From Membranipora membranacea (lineage: Eukaryota; Bryozoa; Gymnolaemata; Cheilostomatida; Membraniporidae): a stretch of 64,000 bases of DNA. The position numbers and the translations under genes were made by a program. Location: NCBI GenBank assembly GCA_914767715.1, contig OU612066.1:30108283-30172282 (forward strand), given 5' to 3'. The notes under the pieces were generated by a model. That model saw only the letters and a program-made list of their open reading frames with translations, ran no database searches and was not told where the DNA came from. How positions within the stretch are numbered: the stretch's first letter is position 1; each line of letters begins with the position of its first letter. Below are positions 39,080 to 50,500 of this stretch, piece after piece.

Positions 39080-41400
39080 TTGAGCCTTATATTTTGTAGT
39101 TATCTTATCTCAGCTCATGTATCATCAAGTACTGTGGTGAAAGAATATACATCAGAAAACATGCCTGCCCTCTGGATAGCAGATCATAGCCCTCAGAAAC
39201 CAGCTACGATTCATGCTGTGATCTACCATCCCCTTAAACTGCGAGATGTGGAGGAACTATCTATCACACAATAAGCACCATCACCAAATATCCTAACTCC
39301 AACACAGTGATATAGGGGGAGTGCAATGATTTGGATACGAGCCCAATCAGTGACATGACTGAACTCTCTCAGATCGTGTGGTTCCCCAAGCGCCAAGATA
39401 ACACACTAGACCTATGCCTTCACAAAGAGTTTACATGAGCAGAGATGGGATGAAATAATCAGCAAGTTTGACCCTGATAGCAAAGCTGAAAATAAAAAAA
39501 TATTATGACATCAATTATCGAGGCAATTTGCCCTCTAAGATCAATAGACACCCGATTGAGAAACGTCCCATCACGACTCCAATAAAAACGAATCTCAGTA
39601 GAGCAAAGCAAAAGTTCCATAAGAGTAGCTGTGAATCCTGGAAGTATTACGCTGGTCAGTTGAAGGCTGAGTTAAAGATTTTTCAGCAAAAGCAGGCAGA
39701 CAACAGCAAAACAATCTATTAGCAGGGAGCGAGTGCTGGTGGAAAAATGTCCGCTCAGTAACTTGGAAGACAAAATCAACTAACCCTACAAGATACTTAT
39801 ATCTAGATGACCAGTGGATGGAGCTATCTTATTTCTGTTCTAAACTCAATAGTTACCACTTGTCTATTGATGGCGAGTTATCGATTGAGTTTCCGAAATT
39901 CCAGCATTGGAAAAACCCCAGCCTATGTTCTTGATAAGCAGGATGCTTTCAAAATACTACAGGGAATTTATACGAACAAAGCTACCCACACAGATGATTA
40001 CCCATGCTGGATGAGAAAAAATCAATGCAGACATGCTCTCAACACCAAAAGCACATATGATACAATAAGTACTTAACTCAGGCAAACTTCCCTCCATCTG
40101 GAAAAAAGCTGAGATCAAGCCATTACCAAAAACATCGGATCCTAAAACATGCAAGGACTGTCAACCAGTTTCGCTATTATACAATCTTAGCAAAATCACA
40201 TAGTTATTTATCAAGAAAGAACTGGCCAAACGCACACGTCGTGACATACATCAATAAGCTCACATAAATGGTGTGGGTACAACTGATGCTCCAGTAAAAC
40301 TGCTTCTCAAGCTCTTGACAAAAATCCACATATGGGGTCAAATGCCTTCTCATTGACTTTAGCAAGTAATTTGACCTAATGAAACCAGAAATGCGGACCA
40401 ACAAACTCCTAGCAATGGCTGTACCATCGCATCTAGTACGTCTTATAGCAAACTTTGTCTCAAAATGGCAGCAATGGGTGAAAATCCAGGACTCTCAGTC
40501 TAGCATCAAATCATCGATAATTGGCGTTTCATAGGGAACAATCCTAGGGCCAGCATTGTGGAATGTCTATGTTGTAGACCTGTGCCAGGACGTCACAGTT
40601 ATCAAATGAGCAGATACTGACACAATTTACCATGTCGTGCTAAAATCAAAAGTGACAACAGTTGACAACTGTGGACAAAACTGAGGTATAACCATTGCTG
40701 ACAATAACATGCAAACAGCTGCTGATAACGCAGTACAGTGGTTTGACAACTACAACCAAAAGATCAATGCAGCTAAAGCACAGTATATGATGTTGACACT
40801 TCACAACCTAACAGACCATATCACCGCATATTACCATCAAAGGTGAGCCTATTTCTCAAACCAAATCAGCAAGGTTAATGGGTGTGAAGGTCGACGACCA
40901 CCCCACATTCACGTCTCATAACAGATATGTGATAAATAAAGCTAGATCGGCAGTACACGGGCTGCTTATGCTCAAGCGTCATGGCGTACATACCCAATTG
41001 CTTGTCAGGTTTTATCTCACATATGCTACGCCTGTGTTGTACAGTTACCTTCTGCAGTATGGGGAAAACCTCATTGAAAGGCATCAAAGTTTGTGTTTGA
41101 GACTTATTTCCCCGACATAGCTTCCTACACCAAGCGTCTTGACAAATCTATGATCCGACGAATAAATGACGCGTTGAACAAACTATGCAGTGACTATGTT
41201 TCTAAAATACTGTCTAAGGAAAACTATAGGCTTCACCACCACATCCCACAAAAACAATCCATAAACAGGCATAGTGCCATGTGCAGGTTATCAGAGAAGT
41301 TTATTTTAAAATGCAGAACAGCTCTTCTTAGCAAATATCTACTTTATAGCTACATGTAAATGCGATGTAGTCACCATTATTAGTAGTTTTTCTTCTCATT
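39080..41400 (+). pseudogene. Decayed LINE ORF2 (endonuclease plus RT)
   Basis: Pieces appear in order on the plus strand. There is an endonuclease-like ENMPALWIADHSPQKPATI and VIYHP (about 39,150-39,230), then KDCQPVSLLYN (RT entry), then LIDFSK and FDLMKPEM (motif A, about 40,350), then SIIGVS, GTILGPALWNVYVVDL (about 40,560), a ruined active site (stop-ADTDT), and a thumb GVKVDDHPTFTSHNRYVINK ending in ILKCRTALLSKYLLYSYM. Many stops interrupt it. The final KCRT block is shared with the minus-strand element at 61,260-62,607, so the two belong to one family. Confidence 0.75.
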
Positions 41401-44400
41401 GTAAGCATGTTCTCACTGAACAGCTTATAGAATGTATGAACAAAAAGAAAAAAGTACCACAGGAACCATTTATTGCGAGTTATGCTAACTTCTTTATCTC
41501 GCCTGTTGTTCCTTATTAAAGGAAAACCAGCAGACGTCTTTTTTGTAGAACTAGAAGAATAAGTGTACAGACTGATGGGTGCGCCAGTGTGCCAGGCGTC
41601 AGCAAAGATTTTGGTGCTAAATTTTCTGCCTTCTTCAAGATAACGAGGCCGAATTTCCACATATTGAGTTTTTTCCCTACCTACGGTGTTCACCAGCAAC
41701 TTTCTGTCTTTCTTATATATTGGGGGTAAACCAGGAAATGGCGTATTAGACCCCCCTCCTGAAGGGGAACCCCAAGTCATCTTTTTAATAATTGAGGTAA
41801 GAAAAAATTGTTATACTTGTTATCAAGGCTAGTTCAGTTGCTTTGCTCTAACTTCAAAGTGGAGATGAAGGATGATGACAGTTCAACGCTGAGATAAAAT
41901 GAGATCCAGAATTTCAAAATTTGCGGTCGGTAATTAGCAAGGTAGGATCCGAAGAGCACAGTTGTATATGGTTTGAGAATAGGATATGGTGGTGGAAGGT
42001 ATGAGAAATAACTCACGGATCACAAATACAATATGCCAATGTGCAATATAAGGCAAAGTTGCTTGGTAATTTATAGTTGGTGTTGTCCATTTTATATACT
42101 CCTAATTACAAAACACTGTCAAAACAGATGAGATGAGATTCTCTGAAATCTAAAATTCTAATTGATCCATTTATTTTCTTTTGTGGTCTTCTTGATATGA
42201 AAAGACACATCTATCCTCTTGTGAGTTATAGTTTGTAAGCAGCAATGTTACTCAGAGCAAATATTATCATGATGTTATTTATATAATGTGGATTGACTCA
42301 GGAGTTGAGTGCCCTTTGTTTCTTTCTTTTCTCCTCTACTTACGCTCTTACTTCTCCTATTATTGGAGAGAGTCCCAATAGATTTGTTGCCAGGATTGAT
42401 GACTTTTAAAAACTTGAGAGCAAACTGACAGCATACTATAAAAATTTATTTCTAGAGTATTTTTCCAAAAAAAATGTTCAGAAATATCATAGATTGCCTT
42501 CCTCTCTTCCTCACATCAATAAGTACCAAGCACCTTTGCCATGGGTCATAAATATCCATTTTTTCTCTCACTTGTAAAGGAGATATACTACTAAGCGAGA
42601 AACAATGATTCATAATTCATAAAAAAATTACAAATGCACGCTGATCACTCTATCTGCACATTTACTAGCAGAGACCTGATCCATTCTATTTGAGCGGAAT
42701 CGGCTATAGGGCTGGCAAGCCTGAACATAATGATAATGGGGCCATGTCCCCTTTTTACATGGCTCAGAAGGTAAGGTAGCACCTTTTAAATCACAGAGTG
42801 CATTCCGATTCAGGATTTAGAAATTAATGCTGCAACACATTGTACCATACTGTACCCTATCATCACATCCCGTACTGTTACGTCACACAATCCTATCATA
42901 TATTCATTATAATTATTAGTCTTATCGCACAGCCCACTGATACAGCTCCTGTTGATCCACTGGGATGGGCAAGCATTGACTGCCAGCTAAACTTTCTACA
43001 ATGATAGTAAAGTGTGTTCTTTTAGACCGTTGTGGATGCTGCTAACCGGTATTGGTATACTTTGAGTATGTCTTGGAGCAATCATTGTGCCGAAACTTTG
43101 CATAGCATTCGGAGATGAAAGGTAAAATATTTTGACATATCCTGTCATCGATCCTTTCTATGGAGCACCGGTTTTCAATTTCTATTGGTAATAAACCTGT
43201 CATTATTAGGTCAACTTGTTGCATGGAACCTCGAAACAAGTTGGTGACTGATGACAATTCAAAAGCACTGCTGTCAGTGATATCGCACCCTGTTAAAATT
43301 TTCAGGTCTATTGCAATGGTAATTTATTGTTTTTAAGCTCCAAACTATTTTTGCACAATCATTTTAGGACGATTTATGCATGCGGTTGGGATAATGAAAA
43401 TAGGACCAGAGATGTGTGAAAAATGCAATGGTGTTATATTTGGGGACACTGAAAAGTTCTGACAGGGAATTTTCAATCCATAGTCACCATTATGGAAGAG
43501 CAGAAGCATACCATCATTTTTAGTGGTCTAGTTATAGAATAGAAAGTCCCTTAAGCAGGCCTATTAAGGTGACAAGTCAGCATAGTTCGCATATTAAGTA
43601 ATAGGGAGATAAATAGAGGGGTTGGCATTGTCTTCACAAATGTGCACACACAACAATTAGAGTTTTGACCAAATTATGACGGTGGGAATGTGGGATAATG
43701 GTATGAAACGGGCTATCAATTTTCTATTCCTGGAAGATTTATTGGAAATAATCACAATCACATGATAATAAAAATACCATTATTGCCTTAATATTGTTCA
43801 AAATATATCAAGCAATCAAACAGTGCCACAAGAAACGATTAGCAGACTCAAGTTTACAGACGTTAAATTATGACATCAATGTCCTAAATGAAGATGATGA
43901 TCAGCAACTAATCTTTGCAACATCTCAGAAATATAAAGTTTGTTCATATTGTGTTATATTAATGAAGTAATAAGAAAAAGGTTGTTTCTATATCTATACA
44001 GTAGATCGCAATGGCAAGGCCTATTTGATAGCATGAAACTGATCAAAAGTATGATTGTTTTTTACAGGGAAATATTATGATGTGATATGGTATAAAGAAA
44101 AGAAATCAGGGAGATTCCGATTTGAATATCAAAATCATAAATTCTAGAATACAAAATGAAGTTTAATTCTTCATGCTTGCATTGTTTTGATTCTAATCTG
44201 AATCTAAATAATAATTCTTCCATGTTACTTACTGCTGCCACTACTATTTCTGAATCTTGAACATTTACTACAATCAATCGGACGGATTACCATGCCCTTG
44301 CAGGAAAATATAATATCAAAGCGGACTGTCCAAATGTTTTAGCTGCTTATGAAGTGCACGAAATTTTCAATGAGTTTGGGTGACTTGATTTCGGTAACTC

Positions 44401-44659
44401 GATGTTATGAAATAGCATCTAATGGGAAGTCTGAAAATTGCAAATTACTACGCTGATCAAAAGGTATCAAGACTATATATAAGTCTTTTCACAGGATCCA
44501 ACCTTTGTTTGGTGAAGTGTAGGGGACAAAGCCTTTCAACTCTAGATTCTGAACTATCGAGAAAGAAGTAACCACTCCCAGTAATATTTCTAGGTGACAA
44601 CAACCCTGCAAAGTGGTTTTGTTTCTGTGTTTTCACTGAATCTGTTGGATCATTTCTAA
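41401..44659. other. Intergenic, one dispersed repeat only
   Basis: About 3.2 kb with no exon-like frame. The segment 42,010-42,125 is repeated at 59,670-59,800 (listed separately). Confidence 0.4.
42010..42125 (+). repeat. Dispersed repeat, copy a
   Basis: Shares CAATGTGCAAT-TAAGGCAAAG, then AATTTATAG-TTG-GTTGTC and ACACTGTCAAAAC, in the same order with 59,670-59,800. No coding potential or terminal repeats seen. Confidence 0.6.
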
Positions 44660-45069
44660 ATACTGGCTACCGCTCAAACAAGGCTTCATCAACATTTGTA
44701 TGCAACTGAATTCTGATAAGACTGAGCTCGTGAACGCGAACCTTAGCTATCAGTTAAAATATGAGCAAGATGTAGTGATTTTTTTAATTTTTGATGTGCC
44801 TACACAAATTTCCTTGGAGTTTTTATTCATAATAAGCTTTCCTTTAACAAACATGTATATTTTGTAGTTACAAAGTTTAGCTCTAGACTTTTCTGATGAG
44901 GAAGCTTGAGACTGTTGGTTTAGGTGAGCAGGGATTATTAACGTGTTATTTGACTCACATCAGGTGAATACTTGGCTATGCTACTCAAGCCTGGTATTCT
45001 CTTTTAGGAGATCGCAACTGTGAAAGGCTAGAAAAAGTTCAAAGAGCTGCACGAAAGATATCGAAGCTT
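44660..45069 (+). pseudogene. LINE RT C-terminal fragment, left half (interrupted)
   Basis: Degenerate non-LTR RT. It has QLNSDKTEL near 44,710, then the thumb with GDRNCERLEKVQRAARKIS (about 45,007-45,063), the usual 'LE.VQ..AAR' block. The open frame is cut at 45,069 by the LTR retrotransposon and resumes in frame at 56,577 (ELVYDQRLECLHIPRL). Confidence 0.75.
45065..45069. repeat. Target-site duplication, left (AGCTT)
   Basis: Five bases abutting the left LTR. The right counterpart at 56,577-56,581 is AGCCT (one mismatch). Confidence 0.65.
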
Positions 45070-45247
45070 TGTAAGGTTAGCACATATATTGTTATACACA
45101 TAGAATGCCCGCAAGAGTGATAATCATATACAACCACACACCTTGGAGTCCTAGATATAAGAGCGCTCCTATAAGTATCGTAGTTCCCGCCGAGTGATGT
45201 CACAACCTCAGGTCACTATACAAATTCAAGAGCAGACAAGTCTCACA
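45070..45247 (-). repeat. 3' LTR (178 bp)
   Basis: Begins TGTAAGGTTAGCAC and ends TCTCACA on the plus strand. Against the other LTR the differences are GA/TT at about 45,192 and A/G at about 45,220. Confidence 0.9.
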
Positions 45248-45266
45248 TGCCCTTCCTTTCCTTTCG
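45248..45266 (-). other. Polypurine tract
   Basis: On the minus strand CGAAAGGAAAGGAAGGGCA abuts the 3' LTR directly. This is the expected plus-strand primer position of LTR elements. Confidence 0.8.
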
Positions 45267-46072
45267 TGGTCGATTTCTTTCGCTTTACAGTCACGTCGTC
45301 AACTAATTTTTAATTCACAATTCACGGTAAGGGCAACTTCAATTAACTCTGAATAACATAAAACAATCCAATTTCAGAATGGTTTTACAATTTCGGATAG
45401 CATCTTATGCTTTCCCTTTTCCTTGGAATCAGGGACATTCCATAAACGCTATGGTACAATAAACAATCCTCCTTAATTTCGCAAGGCCACTCTCTAATTC
45501 AATTTTCAATTTCACAAACGCTGTATTATCAACTCCTATAATACGGTAAAAAATGTATCAATATACATGTAGGCACGTTTAAGTGACTCAGGAGCTACCA
45601 TAATTAGCTGGTTAAAATTCATTGGAATGACATGAGGTTATAAAACTTGTCATAACTCAAAAACTAATAAGTTTAGAAGGAAAGTTTAAGATATAAACCT
45701 CTTCTCCATAAAATTCTTGATAAATATCTATCCATTTTCTATCTGTTTAGCAATACCAGAAATAATTTCAATGATACTGAAACACACAACAAAGTGTATA
45801 AATAGACTGATTTTGTGTTTAGCTTATCACAAATCCCCTCATACCTCATACTGGTTTTACACAAACAGGATTTATACCACTGGACAGGAAATTTTGTTTG
45901 GATGAGAAATAAAACAATAATGAACTCTTTACAGGCAATATTACAGCCATGCTGCAGGTTACAGCGGAGAGGGTGCAATAAATACAAAGTTTATGCAGGC
46001 ACTGCTATTGTATTATATTTACGGATCAATGGCTAGTAGTTGGAAAGCTGCTTTGTACTAGCATTTGTAAGG

Positions 46073-46629
46073 GGGTAACTGTAAATTGTTGAACAGGCTG
46101 AACAGACTGAACAGCTGAACATAATTTCTCAGACTGCTTTTCGTTTGAGTCTTTACATGATTATCTAATTTTGCATGAGCATGGACAATTCTTTATTATT
46201 CTTCTTATTAAATCATTTATTTTAAGTTTGCATTCACCTTGGTTTTTTCAATTTTATTCTCAGTAATTTTTTCGGCATTACACTACTAGTGAATGGATGG
46301 AGAGTAGCCCCCCCCCCCCTCCTATAAACAAAGCTTGTTAAGACTGGCTAGATGGAAGGTTGAGCTGGATAATGTTTCTGGTATCCAATTTCCAGAACAC
46401 CATCAGATTTTGTCATAATTGGCACATTGATTGCTTCATTTGCTTGCCCTAAATTGGTTATATTAGGTGCCAACAGGAACTTAGTGACTCATCAAATCAT
46501 TTGGTTAAGAGGAATGTGTTTGAGAAGTAATAGTCAGCCAGAGAAATGATTACAAATAATAATTTTAGTCTGAGAAATTCTGTTCAGCTGTTCAGTCCGT
46601 TCAGACTGTTCAGCAATTTACAGTTACCG
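46073..46629. mobile_element. MITE with about 60-bp TIRs and 9-bp target duplication
   Basis: The left end GGGTAACTGTAAATTGTTGA and the right end (read inward on the other strand) CGGTAACTGTAAATTGCTGA begin long inverted repeats rich in CAGACTGAACAG motifs. Both sides are flanked by the perfect 9-mer TTTGTAAGG (46,064-46,072 and 46,630-46,638). Long TIRs with a 9-bp duplication fit the Mutator-like superfamily. The 557-bp interior has no transposase. It lies inside the LTR element. Confidence 0.8.
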
Positions 46630-47589
46630 TTTGTAAGGTGCTTTGTACTAACTACTAACAAGCATAGTAGTCTATTGATGCAACTATGTTGCTCAATTTA
46701 GGTATAAACCAACTCGTAATTTGCCTGCCTTTGTACAAGCGATGCCTAAACTGAACCTGAATATTTTCATGGGAGCTTGACGACACTACCTGATGTGAAC
46801 ACACAGGGTAAACCTCAAGCAAATCTCAGCAAGGCTCACTCAAACACATGTATCATCTTATGATATGCAACAAGATGTGAGACCAGAATGCATCAGTATC
46901 AATTGAGTGCCAAGCCTATTTGTCCGTGATAAACCATGATTTTGAATTGGATATAAATATAAGCACCTTTATTGCGTACGAGAAGTCATATGGAGACCAG
47001 TAATAGGATACAAAAAATGAATATAAAAATGAGATTGCAGCCAAAAAATGTGATCTGTGACACATTTCAAAGTAAATACCCTCAAATGATGGAGAAAAGT
47101 AATAAGATACAAAACTGCAGATAAAAGGAGATGGCAACCAAATAATGGAATCAAAGGCAAATCTCAATGGAAATGTCCCTCAAATGAGGGAGCAGTAATG
47201 AGGCCTGTTGGAGAAATAAAATAAGTGATCGAAAGATAATACTAAAATCGGACTGATATAAAGAGTCATCTACGGCATACCTGAGTATGATACGGAGGGA
47301 AGAATTATGATTTGCCTGAGGTAAAACAGTACTGATTGTCAAAAAAAAGAATTCAATCAAAAGAAGAAAAACATCAGAGATGGCAGAGTAAAATTGTGTG
47401 ATACTATCGTGTTCTAAACATATACTCTGTAGCATTTCCTTTCATCAAAAGAAATACTCAAATATCATAAAAAGTAGCATAGTGCCTAACAGAAATGTAA
47501 GGAAACTTTAACAATAGTAAAAATTGATGAAATTACTCAGTTAACACAATATTTGACGATAACACAAAACCAAGTTTTTATAGGGATGA

Positions 47590-50500
47590 CTAACTTTCAT
47601 CTTCTGTTTGTGATTTTGTAACCAACGCTTTCCTTTTCATTTTTTCTTCCTTGGATGAGAATCTGGCACAGACACAGCCAACTGTGTCCCGAAGGGTGAG
47701 AATACAATCTTTTTTACATGCGTCACGGACTTGATGGCTCAACAGTGATGACGTTGATAAAAGTCACAAGAATAGATATTTTTATGACATTTTATGTAAT
47801 CATTTCCAATTGGTTTGATTAGCCCTTGAATTTTAATTTGATCACATGATAGAATATAATAAAAAATGACTGCTTTTTCCATGACACCTCGTCCCTGACA
47901 CCAAATTTCATTGCATTTGATAGAGTTCACATATATTTTGACACAATTTCATTTTAATTTATTTTGTTTGTAATAGGAATTACTATTTTTGGATTCACTT
48001 TTCTTACGAAATATGAGGCAAGATTTTGGTTAACCGAATGCAGTTTTACAGCGGTTATCAAGGGAAGTCACTCTGAAAAATATAACATAACATACATATA
48101 ATACATACAATATAATCATTCATAGTCATAAAGAACATTCTCATGAAATATACCAATAACTATATTGTATTATTTTTTGTTTACATAACAGTTTTGACAC
48201 ATATAAAGCATTCAACAAAGTACTTTATGCACACAAATCAACACCAAACAAGTTTTACATCCTCTGTCTTGTGCTTTTTCCTGATAGCGAGTTGGAGTGT
48301 GACAGAGTAATGAGTCATGTTACAATCCTTATAACATTTGGGCTAACATGTTCCAGATTGTCTCCCATTTTACCAGCAATTGAGAATATTTATCTCTATA
48401 GTAACAAACCTTCCTGCAGGCCTTCCTGCGCCCCTGTTGCCCCTACCCCCCCCTGGCCCCTGTTGCACCCTCATTGCATCATAATAGTACCAACACAACC
48501 CTTGCCCCACCACTTTACAAGTCATAGGTACAGCCCTGCTGCAGATCGTCATCATAGAAATACTTCTTGTTATGCAAGGTTTGTCCTGCTTACTTGAGTA
48601 TCGTTCCATTACTGCATTTAGATAAAGAAGGGGCCCAGTATTTGTGGTGATTGATTTAAGGTAAGGCCACACGTTCTCATGCAAATTTCTACTTATTCTT
48701 GCAAATTTGATTTCGTACTAATGTCAACCTGCCACACATGATTCTCATCTCCGAAAATTGTATGAGCGCAATCCTCCTGCGCCAATACGAACCATAGGCC
48801 TAACAGTGATATGAAATAAAAAGATTTATACCAAGGAGAAGCTGTTACTCGTTGTTTATATCAACCGCCTCAACCATCTCCTAATAATTGTTTCAATTTG
48901 ATACTCATAATTCACTGTATCCCTTCCCCTCTTACTCCAGGTCCAAAATAGAATGAGAAACTCTACATATTGATCATCCGCTCCATCCTTTTACCAAAGT
49001 TGTGTTTGCATAGATATGACCTTGACTTTTCAATCAAAACAGGCAGCCACTCAGATGGCATTTTGTGAAAATTTATACTATCTGGTTAAGTGCATTGTTA
49101 ACATACAATGTTCCACAAATTATGGGAATCCCGATCCGAACGAAAGTTTATGTGAAATTTACTCCTAATTGTGAGAAAACAACCCCATATGACTTCACTT
49201 TTAGACAGATTTTTCTTTTGGTTCCACTGACAAGACAATTCAGTGACAAGTTTATGACATGGCACTCTAGAACCCTATATGTTTTGCAAGTAATGTCTGA
49301 GCGCCTTTACCATTTTTTTAGACAACCAACAACTGTTATAGATGTCTCACATTGGCGAAATAAATTAAACAAAATGAAAAATGGTTCGGTAGGAAACAAT
49401 AGCCTTGTCACACGGCCACTGGTTTTGATTTTTTGGGTTTTTTGCTTACGGAAGCGAGAAAAAGTCAAAGCTCAAAGTTAAGATTAGAGCTAAAATGGCA
49501 GAAGACAACTACTCATACTATACCGAGAAATACAAGGCCACCCAAAAAACAAAAAAAACCAGTGGCCGCTAACAAGGCTAAGGAAACAATGAAGAACTCT
49601 ACTTGATGTAACCATAAAATCAGACGTCAATAAGTATATTTACCTGAGTGTTAGGGGTCACAGCTGGCTTTGAAGAGGAAGCAGAAGCTGTTGGAAGGTC
49701 AGAAACTTGTTTAGATATAAGTGATTGTCTAGGTGCAGGAACTGGAGCCTGAAAATATCAAATGGAAAAGTTACATCCCTCGTATCTTCTTGTACTATGG
49801 TCACATGAACAGAATAAAATTAATTTTGATTGGACCCCATACATGATAAGCTGACAGATCCATTTATTATGAGTTGAACCATTTTACCTAAAATCTTGAA
49901 TGTTATAGTCGTAATTTATTGACCTAGGGGGAAATGCCCTAACAACAGTGGAAGCATAGGCAAAGATGTTGAAAAGTTGCATGCAAGCTGTAATGGTAAG
50001 AAGCAAATACATATATTATGATCGGGCAGATTACTACGGTCTTGCGAAGACGGAGCATATTGTACATCTTGAGGGACAATGAATAAATAAAATAATGAAT
50101 TATTCAACTAAAGGTAAAGCAATCAAGATAATAAAATTATACCTTGGGTGCTGCTTGAGTGTCTCGGAAGCGTAATGGGACTTTTAGCGCTCGGCCTCGA
50201 GTAGTTGTATGAGGTGGCTTGGGCTTCACGGTTACCGATCTATCACTGAATGACTCCTGTTTCGACTTTTTCTTGGGCTGAATGAGCCTCCTACTACAAG
50301 AAGCCTCGTTAGGTTTGGCCTACAAAGCAGGATTTACTGTCATAAGAATACAAATTAAATTGATTAGAATGGTACTAGGGGGATAGGGGGAGGGGGTCGT
50401 TAAATAAGAAATTACAAAAGTGGACATATAACAGTGATACTGAAGCAGCACATGTATAACTATTCCACCATAAATTAACTCTGCTATCGAAAAATCGTGG

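Noticed and set aside
47590-47740. Choice of last exon and frame of the cargo gene
   Set aside because: Two frames are open here (one ending in HPRKKK, one in SQTEDES) and neither acceptor is strong, so I did not assert a C-terminus.
49065-49481. 138-residue plus-strand open frame
   Set aside because: No motif, no splice context, and it lies in an intron of the minus-strand cargo gene. Composition looks random.
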